A DNA stretch of 64,000 nt from JAFALK01 sp042701975 (GTDB taxonomy: Bacteria; Pseudomonadota; Gammaproteobacteria; Burkholderiales; Burkholderiaceae_C), in contig CP170561.1 in the NCBI GenBank assembly GCA_042701975.1, forward strand, positions 62,001 through 126,000. The letters are read 5' to 3'. Below are positions 16,645 through 24,763 of this stretch, one piece after another (position 1 is the first letter of the stretch; each line of letters begins with the position of its first letter). Under the pieces are notes generated by a model. That model searched no databases and was not told the DNA's origin. It saw only the letters and a program-made list of their open reading frames with translations. The translations under genes were made by a program, and so were the position numbers.

Positions 16645-17616
16645 TCATTCCGGCTCGATACCCGCCGCCTTGATGACCTTGCCCCACTTCTTCGCCTCGT
16701 CCAGCTGGAACTTGGCGAGTGCCTCTGGCGTCGTGGGAAAGGGCTCGCCGCCGTTGGCCTCGAAGAAGGCCTTGGCGCCCGGCGACTTCAGCGCCGCCGT
16801 GAGCGTCTCGTGCAGCTTTTGCACAATGGCCGGCGGCGTGTTCGCCGGCACATAGGCCGCGAACCAGTAGCTCATGTCGTAGCCCTTCACGCCGGCCTCG
16901 TCGATGGTCGGCACGTCGGGCAGCAGCGCCAGGCGCTTCGCGGTCGAGACCCCGAGCGCGCGCAGCCGGCCCGACTTGACCTGTGGCACGCCGGTCGTGG
17001 TGTCCGTGATCATCATGTCGATCTGCCCGCCCAGCAGATCGGTGATGGCATTCGGATTGCTCTTGTAGGGCACGTGCAGGATGTCCACGCCGGCCATCTG
17101 GTGGAACAGCTCACCCGCCACGCGGCTCGAGGAGCTGCCGCTGCCAAAGCTCAGTCGGCCCGGCTTGGCTTTGGCAGCGGCCAGCAGCTCTCCCACGCTC
17201 TTGTAGGGCGAGGATGCATTGACCACCAGCACCTGGCCGCCCTTGCCCAGGCCGGTGACGGGCGCGAAGTCCTTCACCGGGTCGTAGGTCAGCTTCTTGA
17301 ACAGGTGCTCGTTGGCGGCCTGTGTCGTGTTGGTCGTGATGAGTACCGTGTAACCGTCGGCCGGAGCACGCGCCACGAACTGGGCAGCGAGGATGCCGCT
17401 GGCGCCCGCCTTGTTGTCGATGACGGCAGCCTGCTTCGTCTGCTCGGTGAACGACTGACCGAGCGCGCGGGCCAGCTGATCGGTCGCGCTGCCGGCCGCA
17501 AAGGGCACGACGAAGATCACCGGCTTGGCCGGGTAGGTCTGCGCGAGCGCGCACAGCGGCGCGAGCAGCGCCAGGCCGAGCAAGGCGCGACGGCGGAAGG
17601 AGTGCTGCAGCTTCAT
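16645..17616 (-). CDS. Tripartite tricarboxylate transporter substrate-binding (Bug) receptor
   Basis: A 323-residue periplasmic binding protein of the Bug/TctC family. It has a signal peptide (MKLQHSFRRRALLGLALLAP, then LCALAQ) followed at once by the family start YPAKPVIFVVPFAAGSATDQ, and later VPYKSNPNAITDLLGGQIDM. Bug proteins deliver carboxylic acids to TctAB permeases; no tctA or tctB gene is here. The gene is the last of three on this strand, 40 bp after the AtuA partner gene, so it probably imports a carboxylate that those genes act on. The start at 17616 is chosen because it opens the signal peptide. Confidence 0.9.
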   Translation of the reverse strand: MKLQHSFRRRALLGLALLAPLCALAQTYPAKPVIFVVPFAAGSATDQLARALGQSFTEQTKQAAVIDNKAGASGILAAQFVARAPADGYTVLITTNTTQAANEHLFKKLTYDPVKDFAPVTGLGKGGQVLVVNASSPYKSVGELLAAAKAKPGRLSFGSGSSSSRVAGELFHQMAGVDILHVPYKSNPNAITDLLGGQIDMMITDTTTGVPQVKSGRLRALGVSTAKRLALLPDVPTIDEAGVKGYDMSYWFAAYVPANTPPAIVQKLHETLTAALKSPGAKAFFEANGGEPFPTTPEALAKFQLDEAKKWGKVIKAAGIEPE

Positions 17617-17656
17617 GGAATGTCTCCGTTCTTCGAGTGGGATGCGTGCAAGGGTT

Positions 17657-18001
17657 TCAAAGGCCCACGAGGTGCGGCACGAGCACTTCGGGCACCTCGA
17701 TCGCAAGATCGAGCAAGAGGTAGGACAGCGCCTTACCGTGGCTGTCGAGGTTGAGCGAATCGTTGACGCCGCCATCGAGCACCTCGTCGAGCACGAAGTT
17801 CATGGCGTGCAGGTTCGGCAGCAGATGACGCGTCACGCTGCGCGGCCTGCGATGGGCAAAGCATCGCCGCACGGCCTCTTGCGTCACCTGCGCGACGAGC
17901 AGCTCCCAAAGCGCCGGGTGCCAGGCAATAACGCTGATGTTCGAGCGGTCACCCTTGTCTCCGGTTCGGCCGTGGGCGGCGTGGTGCAGAGCTACCTTCA
18001 T
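17657..18001 (-). CDS. AtuA-associated small protein (AtuA C-terminal-like domain)
   Basis: A 114-residue protein that resembles the small domain found fused to, or encoded next to, AtuA (DUF1446) proteins. It starts MKVALHHAAHGRTGDKGDRS followed by NISVIAW, a conserved beginning of this family. It overlaps the AtuA gene by ATGA, which suggests a two-subunit complex made in equal amounts. The biochemical activity is not known. Confidence 0.8.
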   Translation of the reverse strand: MKVALHHAAHGRTGDKGDRSNISVIAWHPALWELLVAQVTQEAVRRCFAHRRPRSVTRHLLPNLHAMNFVLDEVLDGGVNDSLNLDSHGKALSYLLLDLAIEVPEVLVPHLVGL

Positions 18002-19371
18002 CGGGCATTGCCTCCCTCGGCCACGAAGCGATGACTGCAGCTCACCGCTTCGCGCGGCAGCAAGCAGGACAGCGTGCCCAGACGCGGCCGCAGGGAGGTA
18101 CGAACGCCTCCGCCACCCGCCGGCCCACAGCAGTACAGGGCCGTGACCTCGCGCACCAGGCGTTCGGCGCTCTCTCGCTGGGCATGCTTGAGCGCCACGC
18201 GCAGCCTCACGTCGCGCGCATCGCCGCTCGCCTGATCCGCCAGCCAGCGGCCTTCGTCGTCGCCGAACACGCTGGCCACGCCGATCAGGTCGGCGCGCAG
18301 CACGCCCAGGTCTGCGAGCCGCTCCCGCAGGATCTGCGCAGCCAGGCGCGCACGTCCTTCTGCTCGGGCGCCCGCATACGAGATCTCGCCCTCCGCCAGC
18401 CAGCCGGTCTCATGGCAGACGTTGACCTTCAGCGCGCCCGGCCGCGCATGGCCGCGCACGCCTTCCAGCCGCACCCGATCCGGCCCCAGCTCGGTGACGT
18501 GGGCGGCGCTGATGTCCGCCACCACGTCCGGCGTGACGTAGGCCGATGGATCGTGCAGTTCGTACAGCAGCTGCTCCTTGACCGTGTGCGCGTCGACACG
18601 CCCGCCGGTACCCGCCGGTTTGGTGATCGTGCAATGCCCGTCCGCGTCGATCTCCGCAATCGGGTAGCCCAGGTGGGCAAGATCCGGCACCTCCTTGAAT
18701 CCGGGATCGGCGTAGTAGCCGCCGCAGACCTGCGCGCCGCATTCCAGCAGATGACCGGCCATGGTGGCGCGGGCCAGGCGGTCCCAGTCGTCGCGGGCCC
18801 AACCAAAGTGAGCCAGCGCCGGACCCACCGTCAGCGAAGGATCCGCCACGCGCCCGCAGACCACGATCTGCGCGCCATCACGCAGCGCATCAGCGATGGC
18901 CTCGGCACCGATGTAGGCGTTGGCGGAGACGACCGGCCCTTCGGGCTCACGGCCGAGCGCAGCCAGCAAGGCCTCGCGATGCGCGTCGCCGCTGACGTCG
19001 TCGCCTTCCACCACGGCAATCTTCGGAGCCGGCTGACCCAGCTCGCGGGCCAGCGCATGAATGCGATGGGCCGCGCCTTGCACGTTGGCCGCGCCGAAGT
19101 TGCTCACGATGCGGATGCCGTGCGCGAGGCACAGGCCCAGCACCGGACGCAGCATCGCGTCCAGCAGCGGCTCCCAGCCACTGTCGGGTTTACTGCGCCG
19201 GGCCAGCTGGGCCAGGGCGAGCGTGCGCTCCGCCAGCGTCTCGAAGATCAGGAAGGCCGGGCCACCGGCCGCGATCAGGGCCTCGACCACGGGCAGCGCC
19301 GCATCGGTGCGGTCGCCCGAGAAGCCGGCGGCACAGCCGATGCGAAGCAGAGGTTGATCCATGGCCGGCAA
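17998..19371 (-). CDS. Acyclic terpene utilisation AtuA-family protein (DUF1446)
   Basis: A 457-residue protein of the AtuA/DUF1446 family, with LRIGCAAGFSGDRTDAALPV at the N-terminus, IRIVSNFGAANVQGAA, VVCGRVADPSLTVGPALAHF and GGYYADPGFKEVPDLAHLGYP. AtuA is named from citronellol catabolism in Pseudomonas, but homologues occur in many carboxylate-degradation clusters, and the reaction is unknown. None of the other atu genes is nearby. Here it forms an operon with its small partner and a Bug receptor, opposite a LysR regulator, so it more likely serves an unknown organic acid than terpenes. Confidence 0.85.
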   Translation of the reverse strand: MPAMDQPLLRIGCAAGFSGDRTDAALPVVEALIAAGGPAFLIFETLAERTLALAQLARRSKPDSGWEPLLDAMLRPVLGLCLAHGIRIVSNFGAANVQGAAHRIHALARELGQPAPKIAVVEGDDVSGDAHREALLAALGREPEGPVVSANAYIGAEAIADALRDGAQIVVCGRVADPSLTVGPALAHFGWARDDWDRLARATMAGHLLECGAQVCGGYYADPGFKEVPDLAHLGYPIAEIDADGHCTITKPAGTGGRVDAHTVKEQLLYELHDPSAYVTPDVVADISAAHVTELGPDRVRLEGVRGHARPGALKVNVCHETGWLAEGEISYAGARAEGRARLAAQILRERLADLGVLRADLIGVASVFGDDEGRWLADQASGDARDVRLRVALKHAQRESAERLVREVTALYCCGPAGGGGVRTSLRPRLGTLSCLLPREAVSCSHRFVAEGGNAR

Positions 19372-19432
19372 TGTAGGCCGGCCCGGTTATTCTTGGAAAT
19401 CGAAATTCTGGCAGCATTGATCTGAACTTCAG

Positions 19433-20380
19433 ATGAATATCTCCCTTCGACACCTGCGCGCCTTCCTGGCGCTGGCCGACTCGCGCAGCTTCACCCGGGC
19501 GGCCGAGGCCTGCCATCTGTCGCAGCCGGCCTTCAGCGCGCTGGTGCGGCAGCTGGAAGAGGAAGTCGGCACGCGGCTCTTCGACCGCAGCACGCGGCAT
19601 GTGGAGCCCAGCGCCGAGGGGCGTGATTTCGAGCTCGCGGCGCGGCGCGTGCTGGCCGAGTTCGACGCTGCCATGGGTGATGTGCGCGCCCGTGCGCAGC
19701 GTGCGCGCGGACGGGTGGCCATCGCGCTGCTGCCCTCGTTGGCCGCAGGCTGGCTGCCCGAGGTGCTGATGGGATTTCGCGAGCAGCATCCGGGCATCGA
19801 GTTCCAGGTCGCCGACCTGCTGTCGGAGCCCTGCATCGAGCGGGTGCGCGCCGCCCATGCCGACTTCGCGCTGGCCGCCACGCCGGCCGACACGCCCGAG
19901 CTGCAGGCCGAGTGGTTCTGCAGCGACCATTTTCATCTGGTCTGCCGCAGCGATCATGCGCTCGCGCGCAAACGCCAGCTGCGGCCCGCCGACCTGGCGG
20001 CGTTCCCCTTCATCCACCTCTCGCGCAACTCGAGCGTGCGGCAGTACGTGGAAGCGGCCACGCACCCGCAGCCCTTGCCGCCGCTGCTGGAGGTCGATCA
20101 GCTGGCCACGGTCGCCGGCATGGTGAGCGCCGGCCTCGGCATCAGCGTCGTTCCTGCGTTGACGCTCTACCAGTTCCGCGCGCCGGAGCTCGTCACGCGC
20201 GCGCTCGACTGGCCGGCGCTCGAGCGCAGCATCTATCTCGTGAGCCGCCGCGACCGCGCGCCATCCTTCGCGGCCTCAGCGTTCCGCGAATGGATGCTGG
20301 CGCGCAAGCCCAAGCTCAAGATCAATACCGATCGTCGAAAGCAAGGATCGGCTTGCGCGTCTTCCACGCGCCGGCCGTGA
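19433..20380 (+). CDS. LysR-family transcriptional regulator
   Basis: A 315-residue LysR regulator. The winged helix-turn-helix is at residues 1-60 (ISLRHLRAFLALADSRSFTR, then AAEACHLSQPAFSALVRQLE), followed by a two-lobed effector domain. It is divergent from the AtuA gene with 61 bp between them and is the probable activator of that operon; the inducer is likely the imported acid. The region between has several T-N11-A arrangements. Its 3' end overlaps the convergent GH109 gene by 59 bases, which is unusual for two well-conserved genes and marks the junction with the GalNAc locus. Confidence 0.92.
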   Translation: MNISLRHLRAFLALADSRSFTRAAEACHLSQPAFSALVRQLEEEVGTRLFDRSTRHVEPSAEGRDFELAARRVLAEFDAAMGDVRARAQRARGRVAIALLPSLAAGWLPEVLMGFREQHPGIEFQVADLLSEPCIERVRAAHADFALAATPADTPELQAEWFCSDHFHLVCRSDHALARKRQLRPADLAAFPFIHLSRNSSVRQYVEAATHPQPLPPLLEVDQLATVAGMVSAGLGISVVPALTLYQFRAPELVTRALDWPALERSIYLVSRRDRAPSFAASAFREWMLARKPKLKINTDRRKQGSACASSTRRP

Positions 20381-21683
20381 AGTCCGGGAACTCCAGCGTC
20401 TTGAAGCCGCCCGCGATGGACGCTTCAGACAGCGGCGTGATCGCGCTCCAGGCCACGGCGTCATAGATGTCGATGGGCATCGGCGCCGAGGCCTTCAAGG
20501 CTTCGACAAACGCGTTGATCACGAAGAAGTCCATGCCGCCGTGGCCGGCGCCCTCAGCCGTCTTGGTGAACTTCTTCCACAGCGGGTGGTCGAACTTGTC
20601 CTGGTAGGGCTGGAAGGGCTCCCACTGGTGCGGCGGGCTGATGCCCTCCACATGTACGGACTTGTTCACGTCCATCCACAGGCCCTTGGTGCCCTGCACC
20701 CGGAAGCCCAGCGAGTAGGGGCGCGGCAGCGAGGTGTCGTGCTGCAACAGGATGGTCTCACCGTTGGCGCAGGCGATCTGGGTGGTGACCACGTCGCCGA
20801 GCGCGAACTTCACCGCGGCGTTCGGGTGGTTCTTGCCGCCCTGCTCGACGACGTACTCGTGCAGGCCACGCGCCTTGGTGGCGAAGCTGTTGATGTGCGT
20901 GAAGCGGTTGCCGCGATGGATGTTCACGTACATCGCGCAAGGGCCGATGCCGTGGCTCGGGTAGAGGTCGCCGTTGCGAGTCACTGAATGCGCCGTGCGC
21001 CAGTGCGCCTCGCTCCAGCCCTTGGGCCCGAACTCCGCGCCGGCGCCATAGGGCTTGGCCGGATCGCCGGAGTTGAATTTCACGGCGCGCAGGTCGTGCT
21101 GGTAGCCACCCTGCAGGTGCTCGATCTCGCCGAAGAGGCCGGCGCGCACCATCTGCAACACGGCCATCACGTCGCGGCGGTAGCAGACGTTCTCCAGCAG
21201 CATGTAGGGCGTGCCGGTGGAGAGCTGCGTGTTGAGCACATCCCAGTGGTCCTGCAGCGTGATGCCGGCCACCACTTCGCAGCCGACCGCCACCTTGGCC
21301 TTCATGGCGGCGATGGCCATCGGCGCGTGCCACTCCCAGGGAGTGGCGATGATGACGCCGTCGAGCTTCGAGGCATCGAGCATCTCGCGCCAGGCTTGCG
21401 GGTCGCCCGCGGCCTTGCCATCGCTGCCGAACGTGCGCGGCCGCGGTTTGCCGGCCTTCTCCACCTGCGCCAGCGCGTGACCGAGCATGACGGGATCAAT
21501 GTCGCACAGGGCCGCGATCTCAACGTCATCACGGCGCAGCAGGTTGGCCAGGTGGTTCTGGCCGCGCAGGCCGGTGCCGATCATGGCGAGCCGGATACGC
21601 TCGCGACCGGCGGCGAGCGCAGGCGCCAGTGCGCCTCCCAGGCCCAACGCTGCACCCATGGACAGTAGCTCTCTGCGTTTCAT
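20322..21683 (-). CDS. GH109-type alpha-N-acetylgalactosaminidase (NAD-dependent, Gfo/Idh/MocA fold)
   Basis: A 453-residue exported protein with a signal sequence MKRRELLSMGAALGLGGALA (possibly Tat) and an NAD-binding fold IRLAMIGTGLRGQNHLANLL. Two further segments recall GH109 enzymes: TPWEWHAPMAIAAM and GCEVVAGITLQDHWDVL. GH109 enzymes cleave terminal alpha-linked GalNAc through oxidation and elimination with a bound NAD that is recycled. The assignment over a plain sugar dehydrogenase rests on these segments and on the surrounding GalNAc genes (agaS, deacetylase, GH31 with NPCBM). It is last in a minus-strand series after the two DUF3472-lectin genes and 46 bp from the nearer one. Confidence 0.82.
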   Translation of the reverse strand: MKRRELLSMGAALGLGGALAPALAAGRERIRLAMIGTGLRGQNHLANLLRRDDVEIAALCDIDPVMLGHALAQVEKAGKPRPRTFGSDGKAAGDPQAWREMLDASKLDGVIIATPWEWHAPMAIAAMKAKVAVGCEVVAGITLQDHWDVLNTQLSTGTPYMLLENVCYRRDVMAVLQMVRAGLFGEIEHLQGGYQHDLRAVKFNSGDPAKPYGAGAEFGPKGWSEAHWRTAHSVTRNGDLYPSHGIGPCAMYVNIHRGNRFTHINSFATKARGLHEYVVEQGGKNHPNAAVKFALGDVVTTQIACANGETILLQHDTSLPRPYSLGFRVQGTKGLWMDVNKSVHVEGISPPHQWEPFQPYQDKFDHPLWKKFTKTAEGAGHGGMDFFVINAFVEALKASAPMPIDIYDAVAWSAITPLSEASIAGGFKTLEFPDFTAGAWKTRKPILAFDDRY

Positions 21684-21729
21684 CTCAACCTCTCAAAAAC
21701 AAATCACAAGACTTCCGCGCGCCGGACCG

Positions 21730-22851
21730 TCAGGGGACGACCGTCCAGCGCTGGTACTGAGTGTCGGTGCAGGCATAGCCCTGCACCTTGGCGCCCGAAA
21801 CGGCGCCGCCTGCGGCATCCATGCAGGTTTCCGTGCCCACGTTGTAGAGCGTGCCAGAACTGCCATAGGGTGCCCAGAGCTGATTGGAGGCGGTCGAGCA
21901 GGCCGCCGCACTCACCTGCACGCCGCTGGCACTGCCCTGCAGGCACAGGCTGCGCTGGGGCAGCTGCAGCTGGCGGGTGCTGCTCGTCGCGAAAGTCTGG
22001 TTGGCGTTGCCTGCCGCGCAAGCCCACAGGCCCAGCACGGAACCGCCGCTGAGCGTGTCGGCGCACAGGCTGTTGATGCTGTTCTGCAGCCGATAGTTGC
22101 CTGACGGCGCAGCCGAGTTGACGAAGGCGACGCAGCGGTTGTCCGACGTGCAGCGCGTCTGCGCGACGGCGGCGCAGTTGCCGTAGGTCTGCGTGCCGCT
22201 GACCTGCACGGCGCTGCCGCCCATCTTTGCATCAGAGAAGACGGCAACAGCGGCCGGCACCTGGCTGCACGACGAGTACTGCTGCGACCCTTGAGTGAAG
22301 TTCTCGACGAACTGCGACAGGCTCGACAAGCCGGCGGTCTTGACCGCCTGCTGGATCTCGCCGATGGTCTGCGTCGTGCCGGTCGTCAGGTCGGTGACGT
22401 CGCCGGCCCAGATCTCGCTGAAGGCATCGGCCGAGACCTTTCGCACGGTGAAGCGGTACTTGCGGCCCTGCACCCATGGGTAGGACATCTTGCAGGACAC
22501 GCCCACGCCTTCGCCGCCAAAGTTGCTGCAGTTGGCATTGAAGGCACTGGACCAGCCCGTGGCATTCCAGATCGAGAAGATCGCCTTCTTGTTGCTGCCG
22601 TCGTTCTGCTGCATGCCGATGTAGCCGCCCGCGCCGTCCGCGTAGAAGAACTGCGTGGACCAGAAGGTGTTGCCGTCGGCGCCGGGTTCGCGCGTGACGC
22701 GGATGTCGGCGCTCATGTTGGTGTAGCCACCCGTCACGGTGGGCACTGTGTAACTGTTCGACACCATGCCGCCCGCGATCAGCGCTTGGGCATTGTTCAC
22801 TGCACCTGCCAGCAGCAGGACGAGGATGGACAGCCAGTTCCGATAGTTCAT
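21730..22851 (-). CDS. Secreted DUF3472 plus ricin-type lectin protein
   Basis: A 373-residue secreted protein with a signal peptide ending near NAQA at residue 23. Residues of about 30-190 form a DUF3472 domain, with YADGAGGYIGMQQNDGS, AIFSIWNATGW and the hallmark FGGEGVGVSC. After a Cys-containing linker, residues from about 245 to the end form a ricin-type beta-trefoil with degenerate Q-x-W repeats (NQTF, NQLW, YQRW). Ricin-type domains often bind galactose or GalNAc. It lies between a paralogue and the GH109 gene, so a glycan-capture role at the cell surface or outside is likely. No catalytic residues were recognised. Confidence 0.8.
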   Translation of the reverse strand: MNYRNWLSILVLLLAGAVNNAQALIAGGMVSNSYTVPTVTGGYTNMSADIRVTREPGADGNTFWSTQFFYADGAGGYIGMQQNDGSNKKAIFSIWNATGWSSAFNANCSNFGGEGVGVSCKMSYPWVQGRKYRFTVRKVSADAFSEIWAGDVTDLTTGTTQTIGEIQQAVKTAGLSSLSQFVENFTQGSQQYSSCSQVPAAVAVFSDAKMGGSAVQVSGTQTYGNCAAVAQTRCTSDNRCVAFVNSAAPSGNYRLQNSINSLCADTLSGGSVLGLWACAAGNANQTFATSSTRQLQLPQRSLCLQGSASGVQVSAAACSTASNQLWAPYGSSGTLYNVGTETCMDAAGGAVSGAKVQGYACTDTQYQRWTVVP

Positions 22852-22910
22852 CGCATCTCTCCAGTTGATGTTGAAAGTCAGGGCGCCGTATCAGAGCGCG
22901 TCAGAGCGCT

Positions 22911-24635
22911 TCAGGGCGTTGCGGGCGTGAAGTTCCACTCCTGCGTCGGGCTGCTCGCGGCGGTGGCCAGCACCACCGGCGTCAAGGCGCCGATGCCGCC
23001 GTTCTGCGTGTCCAGCACCAGGCCGGTAGCGGCGTGGACGATGTTGAACACGCCGCTGCGCACTTCCACCAGACGCCACTGCTGCGTGCTGCTGCCCGCG
23101 ATCGGCGTCTCGATGGACACCACCGTGCCCGCCACTGCCGTGGCACCGGCCGTCAAGGCCAGCGTGCCGCGCGGATTGATCAGCGTGTAGAGGCCCGAGC
23201 CGGCGCTCGTCTCGGTCACGCGCCACTGCTGCGAGGCGCCGCCGTGCGTCGGGTAGATCTCCATCAGCGTGCCGGGTGTCGTGGAGCCGCCGGGCACGTC
23301 AAGCGCCGAACCCACGGCGCCAAGGCTGCCGATCACGTTCACGCCGCTGAGCACGGTCGGCGTGGTGCTGACGGGATCGGCGGGCAGGCTGACCTTGGAG
23401 CCCACGCCCACCAGGTTCAGCGGGTGGCCCACGTCGGTGCCGCCGGTGCTGATCAGGAAGCTGCCGCCCTCTACGTACTTGAAGCTGTAGTTGGCGCAGA
23501 CCTCGTTGTGGTCCGGCGTGTACACGGCGCCGCCCTTGCCCTTGGTCACGTCCACCCATTGGCCGTCCAGGCCCTGGTAGCGCACGCGGCCGAAGGTGGC
23601 GTAGCGCACCGGGTTGTCCAGGCAGGACGAGGCCTCCGTGCCCCAGTCCTCCACGAAGCCGTCGCCGCCCGATTGGGCCAGCGCCTTGGGCAGGCGCATG
23701 GTGGCGATCTTCTTGCGCTGGCCGTCCTTGGGGTCGGTCACGTACATCGTGTAGTCCTGCTTGCCGCCTGCGGCTGCAGCCACTTCGAGGTCAAAGCGGT
23801 AGGTCTTCTCGACGTCGGGCTTGTAGGGCACCTGGCACTTGATGCCCGTGCCCTCGCCGCCGAAGGTCGTGCATTGCGCCATGCCGCTGTCGATCACCTC
23901 GGGGCTGACGCCGTCCACGTCCCACAGCGAGAACAGCAGCTGGTTGCTCTGCACACCGCCGTAGCCGCCGTTAAAACCGATCGCTTCGTAATAGGTCGTG
24001 GCCGGGAAGCTGTGCGGCGTGACCTCGGTCGTGAAGGCCTGCCAGGCCGGCGTGTCGTAGGTGATGTGAATGGAGTTGGCGCGCGTCGAGTGGGCCTTGG
24101 CGTTGCCGGTGATGGTGGTGCTGGCCGTCGTGCCGTCAGCCCGCGTGAGGCTCACGGTCAGCTTCTGGTTTTCGGCCGCGCCTGCCGTCCACCAGGCGCT
24201 GGAGAAGCCGTTCGGATCGGTGCCGGCCGCGTCGGCAAAGACCCAGCCGTTGGCCGTGCCCTGGGTCGTCCAGGCCACATTGCAGCCCTTGACGGGAGCG
24301 CCGCCGGCCGTCGTCACCTTGACCTGCAGCTTTTTCGGCTTGTGCGTGGTGTTGCCCGATTCGATCGACGGGTCGTAGAGCGTCGTGGAGAACACCGAGC
24401 CCTTGCGCGCCTGGCCCGCATCGGGCGTGATGGCGGTGAGCACGACGCCGGCCGGGCACGTCGCGTCGGGTGTGACCTTGGCCGAGGTGGGCTCGGTGAG
24501 CTTCACCGAGGCCGTCGCTACCTCGGGCGACACTGCGCCCGGGTCGCCACCGCCACCGCCGCCACCGCAAGCGGCCAGGGACAGGATCGCGGCACCGAGC
24601 GTGCCAGCACGGAAACTGACGGAAACTGCTTTCAT
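22911..24635 (-). CDS. Lipoprotein with Ig-like, DUF3472 and ricin-type lectin domains
   Basis: A 574-residue lipoprotein: signal with lipobox LSLAAC (Cys 23) and a Gly-rich linker. An Ig-like region lies at about 35-185 (CPAGVVLTAITPDAGQARKG and KVTTAGGAPVKGCNVAW), a DUF3472 domain at about 190-340 (GFNGGYGGVQSN, LLFSLWDVDG and FGGEGTGIKC), and a beta-trefoil with SQQWRV, TQQWRL and TQEWNF at the end. It is a longer, lipid-anchored paralogue of the next gene. It may act as a surface glycan-binding partner of the TonB-dependent receptor encoded just upstream, in the way SusD serves SusC in Bacteroidetes; that comparison is inference. The start at 24635 has a good ribosome binding site AGGAG and opens the signal peptide. 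Confidence 0.82.
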   Translation of the reverse strand: MKAVSVSFRAGTLGAAILSLAACGGGGGGGDPGAVSPEVATASVKLTEPTSAKVTPDATCPAGVVLTAITPDAGQARKGSVFSTTLYDPSIESGNTTHKPKKLQVKVTTAGGAPVKGCNVAWTTQGTANGWVFADAAGTDPNGFSSAWWTAGAAENQKLTVSLTRADGTTASTTITGNAKAHSTRANSIHITYDTPAWQAFTTEVTPHSFPATTYYEAIGFNGGYGGVQSNQLLFSLWDVDGVSPEVIDSGMAQCTTFGGEGTGIKCQVPYKPDVEKTYRFDLEVAAAAGGKQDYTMYVTDPKDGQRKKIATMRLPKALAQSGGDGFVEDWGTEASSCLDNPVRYATFGRVRYQGLDGQWVDVTKGKGGAVYTPDHNEVCANYSFKYVEGGSFLISTGGTDVGHPLNLVGVGSKVSLPADPVSTTPTVLSGVNVIGSLGAVGSALDVPGGSTTPGTLMEIYPTHGGASQQWRVTETSAGSGLYTLINPRGTLALTAGATAVAGTVVSIETPIAGSSTQQWRLVEVRSGVFNIVHAATGLVLDTQNGGIGALTPVVLATAASSPTQEWNFTPATP

Positions 24636-24680
24636 GAAGGCTCCTTGGGTCTGTTGCGGCGGGCAAGGCTCCGCCGATGA

Positions 24681-24698
24681 CGGCCCTCGCAAGGGCCG
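24681..24698 (-). other. Perfect hairpin between the receptor and lipoprotein genes
   Basis: A 7-bp perfect stem CGGCCCT/AGGGCCG with a CGCA loop lies in the 128-bp gap between the TonB-dependent receptor stop and the lipoprotein start. There is no T-tract after it on the minus strand, so it is not a standard terminator. It could stabilise or process the transcript and set different levels of the two proteins. Confidence 0.45.
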
Positions 24699-24763
24699 CC
24701 GGTGGAAGAAGAGGGAAACGAGGGGCCTGAGAGAGACAGGCGATGCCCAGGCCCCGGTGGGCG

